From Oscillospiraceae bacterium (GTDB lineage Bacteria > Bacillota > Clostridia > Oscillospirales > Acutalibacteraceae): 64,000 bases of DNA. A program made the translations under genes and the position numbers. The notes below the pieces were generated by a model. That model ran no database searches. It was not told where the DNA came from and saw nothing but the letters and a program-made list of their open reading frames with translations. Of the stretch, positions 17,042-25,565 are shown in pieces. Position 1 is the stretch's first letter; each line of letters opens with the position of its first letter. The stretch is from positions 31,342-95,341 of the forward strand of contig JAQXMC010000024.1 of assembly GCA_029012445.1 (NCBI GenBank), read 5' to 3'.

Positions 17042-17940
17042 CCGGACTCGGAAACCTGATAAAAAGAAACTGCAAGCTGTTTTTTAAAGACAAGGGAATG
17101 TTTTTCACCTCGCTGATAACGCCGCTGATACTTCTCGTTTTGTATTCGACATTTCTGGCTAAGGTCTATCGGGACGCTTTCGTTTCGTCAATACCGGATT
17201 TTTTAAGTGTATCGGACAAAATAATCAACGGTGCGGTCGGCGGTGAGCTGCTTTCATCTCTCCTCGCAGTCAGCGGAATAACGGTTGCTTTTTGTTCAAA
17301 TATGCTCATGGTTCAGGACAAGGTGACCGGAGCAAGGCGCGATCTGACGGTCACTCCCGTTAAAAGGTCGACGCTCGCTCTGAGCTATTATATTTCAACG
17401 GCTTTGTCAACGCTCATCATATGCTTTGTCGCTGTCGGCGCAGGCATGCTTTATATGCTCAAGGTTGGAAATTATATTTCCGCAACGGACGCGCTTCTTA
17501 TTCTTCTTGATGTTATCCTGCTCGTTCTGTTCGGAACATCGCTCAGCTCAATAGTCAATATTTTTCTCACAACTCAAGGTCAGATGTCGGCGGTCGGAAC
17601 TATCGTCAGCTCAGCCTACGGCTTCATCTGCGGCGCATATATGCCGATATCTCAGTTCGGCCCGGGGCTTCAGAAGGCGCTTTCTTTTCTGCCCGGAACA
17701 TATGCGACTTCGCTTATCAGAAACCACACTATGCGCGGTGCGATAGCCGCCATGGGCAATGCGGGAGTGCCGGCGGATATGATAGAAAGTATTAAAGACG
17801 CCGTTGACTGCAACATTTATTTCTTCGGCGAAAAGGTCAGTGTTAACGCTATGTATGCCGTGCTCGCAGGCTCGGCAGCGGTTCTCATTGTGGTTTATGT
17901 CCTGATAAATTCGCTCCGGAAGCCGCAAAAGAGGAAATGA
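17038..17940 (+). CDS. ABC-2 type exporter permease
   Basis: 300 residues with six predicted membrane helices: one near the N-terminus (TSLITPLILLVLYSTF), a cluster of four to five in the middle, and one at the C-terminus. SAYGFICGAYMPISQFG and SFLPGTYATSLIRN match the conserved ABC-2 membrane segment. Pairs with the upstream ATPase; two copies of each are expected in the complex. Confidence 0.9.
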   Translation: MTGLGNLIKRNCKLFFKDKGMFFTSLITPLILLVLYSTFLAKVYRDAFVSSIPDFLSVSDKIINGAVGGELLSSLLAVSGITVAFCSNMLMVQDKVTGARRDLTVTPVKRSTLALSYYISTALSTLIICFVAVGAGMLYMLKVGNYISATDALLILLDVILLVLFGTSLSSIVNIFLTTQGQMSAVGTIVSSAYGFICGAYMPISQFGPGLQKALSFLPGTYATSLIRNHTMRGAIAAMGNAGVPADMIESIKDAVDCNIYFFGEKVSVNAMYAVLAGSAAVLIVVYVLINSLRKPQKRK

Positions 17941-17976
17941 TAAATCGAGCCTCGGAAAGGCTTGGCTAATCAGCGA

Positions 17977-18004
17977 GGCGGCGCGCGCATTTGTGCGCGC
18001 CGCC
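17977..18004 (+). terminator. very GC-rich hairpin after the ABC exporter
   Basis: GGCGGCGCGCGCA pairs with TGCGCGCCGCC (2-nt bulge) across a 4-nt loop. No T-run, so it may act as an RNA-end protector rather than a terminator. Confidence 0.5.
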
Positions 18005-18068
18005 GGAGTCTGATATCCGCAGAAATCGGGCGCCGTGCCGCCCGGCTCGAAGGACAGAAAACCGGCTC

Positions 18069-18107
18069 AAACGCCGGACGCCGAAAGTTTCGGCGTCCGG
18101 CGTTTTA
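18069..18107 (+). terminator. strong intrinsic terminator of the ABC exporter operon
   Basis: 18-bp perfect inverted repeat (18069-18086 with 18088-18105) rich in GC, ending in TTTTATT. Confidence 0.88.
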
Positions 18108-18118
18108 TTGAAAATAAA

Positions 18119-18151
18119 AGGAGCTGCCGCATTCAGATGCGGAAAGCTCCT
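18119..18151 (-). terminator. terminator of the DUF3048 lipoprotein gene
   Basis: AGGAGCT/AGCTCCT outer stem (18119-18125 with 18145-18151) and CCGCAT/ATGCGG inner stem, followed on the minus strand by CTTTTATTTTC; just past the stop at 18163. Confidence 0.82.
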
Positions 18152-18162
18152 CTTTTCTGTAT

Positions 18163-19248
18163 TTATTGGGCTGCGTCGGCCGAAAGCGTTGTCTGACCTT
18201 TCTTCGCAACGGCTATATAGCTCTTTCCGGGATTGACCTCAAGCTCCTTGCCCGTCGCTTTTTCATAGAAAGTGATGCTTGAGCTTTCGCTCGGCTTCTT
18301 CCATGTGATCTCGGTTACTGCGCCGTGTGAGACATAGTAACCGTCGCCGCCCGTCCAATCGACCTCCATGATAGCTTTGCCCTTATAATTGTGGATATCG
18401 GTCTGAAGTATGAACACATTGGTGAAGTTAAGCTGCTTGTCAAGCGCGCTGTCTTTGTGCGGCTTGCCGGAATGCCACTTATAATAAACGCCTTTCTGTG
18501 CGTTATACTTGAATGTGCTGTAATACTGATTGGAAAATGCGATATTGACCTTTGTGCAGGCTGTATCTGACGGCGCAGCTATATTGTTCTCGCTTCTGAA
18601 ATTGAACGCGGTCTTGTTCTTGTCGCTCAGAAGCTCAGTTCTGACATTTTCTTTTTCCAATGCCTTGGGAATGTTCGGACCTTTGACATAGCCTGTGTGT
18701 TCAATAGCGTAATGCTTGCGTCTTTCCTGGTCTCTGTCAAATAGCAGAGTGCCGTATGTCTTGCCGTCGAAATAGTCGATCTTTATTCTCTTGAGAGTCG
18801 GATATCCGAGCGTTTCGTTTGCTCCGAAGCAGAAATAAACCGCGTCATAGCCGTGGGCGAATATCGGGAAATAATAGCGGCAGCTTCTGACCGAGCAGAC
18901 ATTCGGCACCTTTGTGTAATCGCCGAACATCGCCATGAGTCTGGTTATTCCGCCTTCTGTGACGATTTCATAAATAATATCGGCCGAGCCGATGCCGTAT
19001 TGCGGAAGCGACACCTTGATATTGTTGACCATAATGGCGACGGGGCGCTTGCCGACCGCTTTATCGGAAAGTCCGCTGAGGCCGGTTAAAAGGTTAATGT
19101 TGCCTGATTTCGGTGCCTCGGTCGTGCTGTTTGAAGTGCTGCTCTGATCGCTTGTTTCCGAAGTGTCCGTTCCGTTTTTTCCTTTGCAGCCGACAAAGCA
19201 GCTCATTATCATTACCACAGCCAATAATATCAGCCATAACCGTTTCAT
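18163..19248 (-). CDS. DUF3048 (YerB-like) lipoprotein
   Basis: 361 residues. A lipoprotein signal ends in the lipobox SCFVGC (Cys at about residue 21), then a Ser/Thr-rich linker and the DUF3048 core (KRPVAIMVNNIKVSLPQYGI, TRLMAMFGDY, SVRSCRYYF). The two-domain layout matches B. subtilis YerB-type proteins. The product should be anchored to the outer face of the membrane. Function is not settled for the family. Monocistronic. Confidence 0.85.
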   Translation of the reverse strand: MKRLWLILLAVVMIMSCFVGCKGKNGTDTSETSDQSSTSNSTTEAPKSGNINLLTGLSGLSDKAVGKRPVAIMVNNIKVSLPQYGIGSADIIYEIVTEGGITRLMAMFGDYTKVPNVCSVRSCRYYFPIFAHGYDAVYFCFGANETLGYPTLKRIKIDYFDGKTYGTLLFDRDQERRKHYAIEHTGYVKGPNIPKALEKENVRTELLSDKNKTAFNFRSENNIAAPSDTACTKVNIAFSNQYYSTFKYNAQKGVYYKWHSGKPHKDSALDKQLNFTNVFILQTDIHNYKGKAIMEVDWTGGDGYYVSHGAVTEITWKKPSESSSITFYEKATGKELEVNPGKSYIAVAKKGQTTLSADAAQ

Positions 19249-19367
19249 ATGAAGTTCCTCCTGAAAAATAAAAACGCATTTTTGCGTCGGTTTTCATTAT
19301 TTTACCACAATATATATCCCTTGTCAACAAAACCAGCCGTCTGAAAACGCGGCTGCGAAAAACGCAG

Positions 19368-19404
19368 AAAGTCCGCCGCATACCAAAAATCAGCGCCGGA
19401 CTTT
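19368..19404. terminator. hairpin between DUF3048 and mazF genes
   Basis: AAAGTCCGCCGC pairs with GCGCCGGACTTT with mismatches. The run TTTTTTC is on the plus side and TTTC on the minus side; the nearest transcript it could end is mazF (minus). Confidence 0.5.
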
Positions 19405-19407
19405 TTT

Positions 19408-19755
19408 CTATTCTCCCAAACCGAATGAGACGGAAAGAGCCTTATCTATGCGGGACATATCCTGTTCGTCGAGGTTGCCCATTTTCTCGCGCAGCCGTTT
19501 TTTGTCAAGAGTCCGCACCTGCTCAAGAAGCACGATAGAATCCTTGGCAAGTCCGCACTCGTCGGCGTTGACATGTATATGAGTGGGCAGGTTCGTTTTG
19601 AACCGCTGGCTCGTTATTGCGGCGGCTATAACGGTCGGGCTGAATTTGTTGCCGACGTCATTCTGAACGATAAGTACCGGTCTGATGCCCCCCTGTTCCG
19701 AGCCGACGACGGGGCTTAGATCCGCATAGTAGATTTCTCCCCTTTTTATCATCAT
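19408..19755 (-). CDS. MazF/PemK-family mRNA interferase, no adjacent antitoxin
   Basis: 115 residues matching Firmicutes MazF (EndoA/NdoA) along its length: KRGEIYYADLSPVVGSEQGG, RPVLIVQNDVGN, TVIAAAITSQ, LEQVRTLDKKRL. It would cleave RNA at short specific sequences. In B. subtilis the antitoxin EndoAI is encoded directly upstream; here the 300 bp upstream (19756-20054) have no minus-strand ORF. GGAGAG lies before the double ATG. Toxin fold is firm; activity and antitoxin are open. Confidence 0.9.
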   Translation of the reverse strand: MMIKRGEIYYADLSPVVGSEQGGIRPVLIVQNDVGNKFSPTVIAAAITSQRFKTNLPTHIHVNADECGLAKDSIVLLEQVRTLDKKRLREKMGNLDEQDMSRIDKALSVSFGLGE

Positions 19756-19982
19756 ATAAAATCACTCTCCAAAATTTCCTGCACAAATAGTTTAGCCATG
19801 ATGTGCGCCGAATAATCATAAAATATTCCGGGGAGCTGATTTCATATTACATTTTATTCTCTTCTCTCCGCTTTGGTGATTGCGCCAAGCCTCATAGCTC
19901 GCATTTCACAAAGCCGTTTTTAGTAATTTTTAATAAATTAGTCAAATGTCACAAGAAATTTTGTTAAAAAAACAACCTTTTG

Positions 19983-20011
19983 TTGACTGTTAACAGTTTT
20001 GATGTTAATAT
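19983..20011 (+). promoter_or_regulatory. sigma-A promoter of the GlpA-like operon
   Basis: TTGACT (19983-19988), 17-bp spacer, TAATAT (20006-20011). The spacer contains the palindrome GTTAAC. Confidence 0.7.
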
Positions 20012-20054
20012 ATGTATAAGAACATTTAAAATTAAAAACGGAGGGATTTTTTAA

Positions 20055-21500
20055 ATGCAATATGATGTAGCTGTGATCGGCGCCGGCGTGTGCGGTGCAA
20101 TGATCACGCGAGAATTGAGCAAGCTTGATCTGAAGATAGTTATGCTTGAGAAGTGCAACGATGTTGCAATGGGGACCTCAAAGGCAAACAGCGCTATCGT
20201 TCACGCAGGCTTCGACGCCGAAAACGGTACTCTTAAAGCTAAGCTGAATGTTCAGGGCGCTTCACTGATGGCCTACTACTGCAATAAGCTGTCCGTACCC
20301 TATAAAAATATCGGCTCGCTTGTCGTCGCTTATTCATGGGACGATATGCAGACGCTCGATGTGCTTTTTGAAAGGGGTTTCAACAACGGCGTTCCGAACA
20401 TGGAAATAATAAGCCAGGAAAGACTCCGCACCATGGAGCCTTATATAAGCGAGGACGCGGTCGGCGCTCTCTGGGCTCCCACCGCCGGAATTGTCAGCCC
20501 CTATGAGCTGACGATAGCCGCAACCGAAAATGCGGTCATCAACGGCGCGAGAGTCAAAAGAAACAGCGGCGTTTTTGATATCGAATATAAGGACGATATG
20601 TTCATTATCTCAACGGCTTCCGGCGTTATCAAGGCTAAATACATAATCAACTGCGCCGGCGTTTTCGCCGACAATATAGCAAGGATGATAGGAGACGACA
20701 CCTTCAAGATCATTCCGCGCAAGGGTGAATACTATCTTCTTGACAAGACCGAGAAGAAAATGGTCAACCATGTTTTATTCCAGTGCCCCTCAAGCATGGG
20801 CAAGGGTATTCTCATCACCCCGACAGCTCACGGCAATGTGCTTATGGGACCGACGGCTATCGACCTTGACTTTGACAGCAAGCTCGACCTTGACACGACG
20901 ATTGACGGCCTTAACGAAGTCAAGCAGGCAACGAGCAAGGTCATTCCGATGCTGACGACCAGGAACGCTATAACCTCATTTGCGGGGCTTCGCGCTCACA
21001 TTGACGGTGACAACAGCGACTTCATTATCGCTCCGAGCGTCAAAAACGAAAGATTCATCAATGTCGCCGGTATTGAATCCCCCGGTCTGACTGCCGCTCC
21101 CGCTATCGCAAGGTATGTCGGAAAAATGTTCAGGGATATGGCTCCCGAATATAAGAGAAGAGATGACTTTGTCGCCACCCGTCCCGCTCCGGTCAGAGTC
21201 AATGAGCTTTCGATCGAGGAAAGGAAAGCTCTTGTTGAAAAGGATAAGAGATACGGCAGAATCATCTGCCGCTGCGAGGGAATAACCGAGGGCGAGATAA
21301 TTGACGCAATAAAGGCTCCCTGCGGCGCAAGAGATGTTGACGGCGTCAAGAGAAGAACAAGAGCGGGAATGGGCAGATGTCAGTCGGGCTTCTGCGGCTC
21401 CAAGGTAGTTGAAATACTCTCAAGAGAGCTCGATGTTCCTATGAATCAGATCACGAAGAACGGAAACCGCTCAAGAATTCTTTATAACAAAACGAAGTGA
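20055..21500 (+). CDS. GlpA-like FAD-dependent dehydrogenase with C-terminal [2Fe-2S] domain
   Basis: 481 residues. N-terminal dinucleotide fold (GAGVCGAMITREL) of the DAO superfamily, SKANSAIVHAGFDA active-site region, and a C-terminal BFD-type [2Fe-2S] domain with CRCEG and CQSGFC. This architecture matches the NAD(P)/FAD-dependent proteins annotated as anaerobic glycerol-3-phosphate dehydrogenase subunit A in Clostridia. It heads a three-gene operon with the flavoprotein at 21511 and DUF1667 at 22770. No glpK or glpF is nearby, so glycerol-3-phosphate as substrate is likely but not proven. Confidence 0.85.
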   Translation: MQYDVAVIGAGVCGAMITRELSKLDLKIVMLEKCNDVAMGTSKANSAIVHAGFDAENGTLKAKLNVQGASLMAYYCNKLSVPYKNIGSLVVAYSWDDMQTLDVLFERGFNNGVPNMEIISQERLRTMEPYISEDAVGALWAPTAGIVSPYELTIAATENAVINGARVKRNSGVFDIEYKDDMFIISTASGVIKAKYIINCAGVFADNIARMIGDDTFKIIPRKGEYYLLDKTEKKMVNHVLFQCPSSMGKGILITPTAHGNVLMGPTAIDLDFDSKLDLDTTIDGLNEVKQATSKVIPMLTTRNAITSFAGLRAHIDGDNSDFIIAPSVKNERFINVAGIESPGLTAAPAIARYVGKMFRDMAPEYKRRDDFVATRPAPVRVNELSIEERKALVEKDKRYGRIICRCEGITEGEIIDAIKAPCGARDVDGVKRRTRAGMGRCQSGFCGSKVVEILSRELDVPMNQITKNGNRSRILYNKTK

Positions 21501-21510
21501 GGTGGAAGCT

Positions 21511-22767
21511 ATGTTAAAATATGATTTGGTTGTTATCGGCGGCGGTCCGGCGGGCATGGCGGCCGCTCTCAAGGCGAAGGAATGCGGAGTTAAAAAAATA
21601 ATAATTCTCGAAAGAGCCGCAACCCTCGGAGGAATACTGGAACAGTGCATACACACAGGCTTCGGACTTCACTATTTCGGCGAAGAGCTTTCCGGCCCGG
21701 AATACGCATACAGATTTATCAAACAGGTAGAAAACACCGACATTGAAGTCAAAACTGACACAATGGTCACGGATATCCTACCGAATAATACGGTCGTAGC
21801 GACGAATAATGTCGACGGTGTTCTCGAAATTCACACAACCGCTATTATTCTCGCAATGGGCTGCCGCGAAAGGCCAAGGGGAGCTCTCGATATTCCCGGC
21901 TCGAGAGCTTCGGGAATAATGACAGCGGGCACTGCGCAGAAATATGTCAATATTGACGGCTATATGCCCGGCAAAAAGATCGTTATTCTCGGCTCGGGCG
22001 ATATAGGACTCATTATGGCCAGAAGAATGACTCTCGAGGGCGCAAAGGTCGAAATGGTCTGCGAGCTTATGCCTTATTCGGGCGGTCTGACGAGAAATAT
22101 AGTTCAGTGCCTCGACGATCTCGGAATCCCTCTCAAGCTCAGCTGCACAGTTATAAAAACTCACGGCATCGAGCGCCTTGAGGGCGTCACGATCGCGAAT
22201 GTTGACAAGAACCGCAAGCCTATCCCCGGAACCGAGCAGTTCGTTGAGTGCGACACTCTCCTGCTTTCGGTCGGACTTATCCCCGAAAATGAGCTGACGA
22301 GAATGGCGGGCATCATCATCGATCCGGTCACGAACGGCGCCATCGTTGACGAATACAGGCAGACAAACAGGCCCGGAATTTTTGCCTGCGGCAATGTTCT
22401 TCAGGTACACGATCTGGTCGATTATGTTACGGCAGAAAGCCAGCTCGCGGGTGAAGGCGCCGCAAAATACATATTATCAAAAAGCAAATCAAGAAACACA
22501 AAATATATTTCGACCAAGGCAGGCAGCGGAGTCAGATATATCGTTCCGCAGAATATCAACGCCAACACCGATCAGGATGTTAAGCTCTATTTCCGCGTTA
22601 CCGATGTCTTCAAGGGTGCAAAGATAGTTGTGACCTGCGGTGACAAGGTGCTTTCTTCAAAGAAAAAGCCCAAGCTCTGCCCCGGTGAGATGGAAAATGT
22701 TCTCATCAAGGCCGATGAGATACACGGGCTTGACAAAAAAGAAATCGTCGTTAAGGTGGAGGTATAA
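21511..22767 (+). CDS. NAD-binding flavoprotein, GlpB-like partner subunit
   Basis: 418 residues. Two dinucleotide motifs: GGGPAGMAAALKAKECG for FAD at residues about 9-25 and LGSGDIGLIMARRM for NAD(P)H near 160-175. The segment EQCIHTGFGLHYF and the C-terminal extension (about 335-418) are conserved in the pyridine-nucleotide-disulfide-type subunit that accompanies GlpA-like enzymes. I start at the ATG at 21511, which follows GAGGTGGAAG, not the GTG at 21502 inside that site. Confidence 0.85.
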   Translation: MLKYDLVVIGGGPAGMAAALKAKECGVKKIIILERAATLGGILEQCIHTGFGLHYFGEELSGPEYAYRFIKQVENTDIEVKTDTMVTDILPNNTVVATNNVDGVLEIHTTAIILAMGCRERPRGALDIPGSRASGIMTAGTAQKYVNIDGYMPGKKIVILGSGDIGLIMARRMTLEGAKVEMVCELMPYSGGLTRNIVQCLDDLGIPLKLSCTVIKTHGIERLEGVTIANVDKNRKPIPGTEQFVECDTLLLSVGLIPENELTRMAGIIIDPVTNGAIVDEYRQTNRPGIFACGNVLQVHDLVDYVTAESQLAGEGAAKYILSKSKSRNTKYISTKAGSGVRYIVPQNINANTDQDVKLYFRVTDVFKGAKIVVTCGDKVLSSKKKPKLCPGEMENVLIKADEIHGLDKKEIVVKVEV

Positions 22768-22769
22768 AT

Positions 22770-23129
22770 ATGAAGCGAGATTTAGTTTGCGTATCATGCC
22801 CTCTCGGCTGCATGATCTCAGTCGAGATGAACGACAAGGGCGAGGTTGTCTCCGTCACCGGCAACACCTGCAAGCGCGGTGATAAATACGCCCGCGACGA
22901 ATGCACAAATCCGGTCAGAATGCTCACATCAACAATAAAAGTTAACGGCGGCTCTCTGCCGGTCATTCCCGTCAAGACATCAAAGCCTATTCCCAAGGGC
23001 ATGATGTTTGAATGTATGAAAGCCATCAACAATGAAGTCGTTGACGCGCCGATAAAGATGGGCGAGGTTCTCATCAGCAATATTTGCGACACAGGCGCAG
23101 ATATAATTGCAACAAATGAGATGATATAA
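22770..23129 (+). CDS. DUF1667 Cys-rich redox protein
   Basis: 119 residues. N-terminal CVSCPLGC and a second set in NTCKRGDKYARDEC fit a metal or Fe-S binding site, then the conserved NPVRMLT and a late ISNICDTGADIIATN. DUF1667 proteins nearly always follow the GlpA/GlpB-like pair, so this is probably the electron-transfer or assembly component of the same complex. It begins 2 bp after the upstream stop. Confidence 0.88.
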   Translation: MKRDLVCVSCPLGCMISVEMNDKGEVVSVTGNTCKRGDKYARDECTNPVRMLTSTIKVNGGSLPVIPVKTSKPIPKGMMFECMKAINNEVVDAPIKMGEVLISNICDTGADIIATNEMI

Positions 23130-23149
23130 ACACATATTAACTCAGACAA

Positions 23150-23180
23150 AAGCGCTTCGTGCAGACTGCACGAAGCGCTT
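23150..23180 (+). terminator. hairpin ending the GlpA-like operon
   Basis: Perfect 14-bp stem (23150-23163 with 23167-23180) and a GAC loop. No T-run: the dispersed repeat starts at the next base. Confidence 0.7.
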
Positions 23181-23250
23181 GACTGTTGATAAAGGCGCCT
23201 GAAAGCATAAAAATAAAAAGCAAAAGAAAATGTCTGATTATTTCAAAAGC
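23181..23250 (+). repeat. dispersed noncoding repeat, copy A
   Basis: About 70 bp, roughly 80% identical over its first 55 bp to 46211-46285. The best block is GAYAAAGGCGCC followed by AAAGAAAATGT. Like copy B it begins exactly at the 3' foot of a transcript-end hairpin. No coding potential. Confidence 0.65.
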
Positions 23251-23380
23251 AAATGAATTTGTCTCATACGATACTGTTTGAAGTGAATATTTAGCGATAA
23301 AACGCAAGTCTTTATAGCCCGGATATCAAGCGTTTTTCAGAAAGCGGATTTATCGGAATAAACAAGACTCAGAGAAAAAG

Positions 23381-23404
23381 CAGGGACTGCATCAGCAGTC
23401 CCTG
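23381..23404 (-). terminator. intrinsic terminator of ispH-S1
   Basis: CAGGGACTGC/GCAGTCCCTG 10-bp perfect stem, 4-nt loop, followed on the minus strand by TTTTTCTC. Confidence 0.85.
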
Positions 23405-23435
23405 TTTCGTTATCAGATCATGATTAAGGATTATA

Positions 23436-25565
23436 TTATTCGCTCTTCTCTTCTTCTGCGGAGAGAACATCCTCAACAATGGCTTCTTCGGTTGCGGCTT
23501 CAATTGAATCTTCAACCGCTTCCTCAGCTGCTTCTTCGACTGCTTCGGCAACTTCAGCCGCTTCTTCGACCGCTTCCGCGACCTCGGCAGCTTCCTCGGC
23601 TTCAGCAACGATTTCGGCTTCCTCGTCCTCAATGAGAGCGCGGATAGAAAGGCTGACTCTCTTCTTCTCAAAGTCGATCTCGGTGATCTTGGCCTTAACG
23701 ACTTCACCGATCTTGAGAACATCCTGCGGCTTCGCAATGTGTCTGTCGGCGATCTGAGAAATGTGGATAAGACCGTCGATGCCGGGAATGATGTTTGCGA
23801 ATGCGCCGAAGGTCGTCATTCCGACGATAGTTGCGTCAACAACCGTTCCGACGGGATAATCTCTTCTGAGGATCTCCCAGGGATTATCCTCGACCTTCTT
23901 GTAGCCGAGAGAGATCTTCTTGTTCTCGCGGTCAAGAGCCTTGACATATACCTCAACGGTGTCGCCGACATTGACAACCTCTGACGGATGCTTGATTCTT
24001 GTCCATGACAGCTCGGAAATATGTATCATTCCGTCCACGCCGCCGATGTCAACGAATGCGCCGTAAGAAGTGAGGGATTTGACCTTGCCGGTATATACCT
24101 GACCTTCCTGAACATTTTCCCAGAAGGCTTCTCTTGCTGCTTTGCGCTCTTCTCTGAGAACCGAGCGGATAGAGCCGACTGCTCTTCTTCTCTGCTGATT
24201 GACTTCGATAATTCTGAATCTAACCTTCTTATTGAGTAATGATTCAAGCTCCTCATCACGGCCGAGACCTGTGAGTGAAGCGGGAATGAATACACGAACG
24301 CCCATAGTGTATACAAGTACGCCGCCGCGGATAACCTCAGCAACCGTACCCTCAAGGATCGTCTGTTCTTCCTCAGCCTTGATTATATTATCCCAGGCTG
24401 CGATAGAATCATAGCGGCGTTTTGAAAGCATGATCGTGCCTTCAACATCGTTCGTTTTCATAATGATGAGATTAAGCTCGTCACCGATCTTAAGCTCTTT
24501 CATGGGATCGGCAGTCGGGTCGTTGCTGTATTCCTCCGCAGGGATGAAACCAGCGTATTTCCTGCCGATATCGACCTGTATCTCATTAGGTGCAATACCT
24601 ACAACAACGCCAAGCACTTTCTGGTCGGTGCTCATTGACTTCAATGACTCCTCCAGTGCTGCCTCAAAGCTCATTTCTTCAGAATTGGGTGTCTGCTCGT
24701 TTAAAATTTCGGACATGGTAAAAAGTACCTCCTTTATAATACCTGCGGGAGTCGAAGCGCCCGCTGTTACCCCGATCAAGTCAAAACCGCTAAGGTCGAT
24801 TTCTTCAAGCTCCTTTGCGGTCTCGATAAGATAAGTCGGACAATTTTTTTCACACACTTTTTTCAGTTTATATGTGTTGGAGCTTGTCCTGCCTCCGACG
24901 ACTATCATAGCGTCACAATCGACAGAAAGCTGTTCCGCCTCTTTCTGCCGTTCATTAGTTGCACTGCATATTGTATCAAATATCTTTCGATTTGTACAGT
25001 GAATTTTCAGAATTTTTAAACATTTTTCCCATTCTTTTATGGAAAAGGTCGTCTGAGCGACGCATATCTGCATTTTTCCGGAAAAATCGCCGTTTTTTTC
25101 AAGCAACGCCTCAAGCCCTTCGCAGTCTTTATAAACAAACGAGTCGCCCTTGCAGTGGCTTCTGAAGCCCTGAACCTCCGGGTGATGCGAATCGCCGGCT
25201 ATGAGCGTCACCGTTCCCGGAAGAGAATGCTCTTTTATGATTCTGTGTATCTTCATCACAAACGGGCAGGTTGCGTTGATATAGGTTCTGCCGAGTTCTT
25301 CAATTTCTCTGATCTCCTGCTCTGTGACGCCGTGAGTTCTTATAACTATTTTGTATCCCTCGGGGGCGTCTTTCGGAGTTTCGGCTATTTTAACCCCTCT
25401 TTTTTCAAGGTCGGCTATTACCTGAGGATTGTGGATTATGGGGCCGAGTGTGCAGACCTTTTCACCGTCTCCGACCATTTTATAAAGCATATCAACGGCT
25501 CTGTTCACTCCGAAGCAGAAGCCCGCTGTTTTAGCAAGTCTTATTCTTTCATTACGCATCGGCAT
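23436..25565 (-). CDS. ispH: bifunctional IspH (HMBPP reductase)/ribosomal protein S1
   Basis: 709 residues. Residues about 1-285 are IspH with the three [4Fe-4S] Cys motifs TAGFCFGVNR, NATCPFV and DTICSATN; this enzyme makes IPP and DMAPP in the MEP pathway. Residues about 300-640 hold four S1 RNA-binding domains (the third and fourth best, each with the GMIHIS/GLIHIS strand). The last 60 residues are a Glu/Ala low-complexity tail. The fusion is a known arrangement in Clostridia. I choose the ATG at 25565, after AAGGCGGA; it lies inside the 3' end of cmk, so the two are coupled. Confidence 0.93.
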   Translation of the reverse strand: MPMRNERIRLAKTAGFCFGVNRAVDMLYKMVGDGEKVCTLGPIIHNPQVIADLEKRGVKIAETPKDAPEGYKIVIRTHGVTEQEIREIEELGRTYINATCPFVMKIHRIIKEHSLPGTVTLIAGDSHHPEVQGFRSHCKGDSFVYKDCEGLEALLEKNGDFSGKMQICVAQTTFSIKEWEKCLKILKIHCTNRKIFDTICSATNERQKEAEQLSVDCDAMIVVGGRTSSNTYKLKKVCEKNCPTYLIETAKELEEIDLSGFDLIGVTAGASTPAGIIKEVLFTMSEILNEQTPNSEEMSFEAALEESLKSMSTDQKVLGVVVGIAPNEIQVDIGRKYAGFIPAEEYSNDPTADPMKELKIGDELNLIIMKTNDVEGTIMLSKRRYDSIAAWDNIIKAEEEQTILEGTVAEVIRGGVLVYTMGVRVFIPASLTGLGRDEELESLLNKKVRFRIIEVNQQRRRAVGSIRSVLREERKAAREAFWENVQEGQVYTGKVKSLTSYGAFVDIGGVDGMIHISELSWTRIKHPSEVVNVGDTVEVYVKALDRENKKISLGYKKVEDNPWEILRRDYPVGTVVDATIVGMTTFGAFANIIPGIDGLIHISQIADRHIAKPQDVLKIGEVVKAKITEIDFEKKRVSLSIRALIEDEEAEIVAEAEEAAEVAEAVEEAAEVAEAVEEAAEEAVEDSIEAATEEAIVEDVLSAEEEKSE
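23530..23589 (-). repeat. 30-bp tandem repeat encoding the acidic tail of the S1 protein
   Basis: Two adjacent 30-bp units (23530-23559, 23560-23589) with several synonymous differences encode the ten-residue repeat EEAAEVAEAV. Further degenerate copies flank them. Confidence 0.7.

Noticed and set aside
18069..18151. Two adjacent inverted repeats considered as a CRISPR or MITE remnant
   Set aside because: Each is explained as a terminator for one of the two convergent genes, and there are no repeated units or target duplications.
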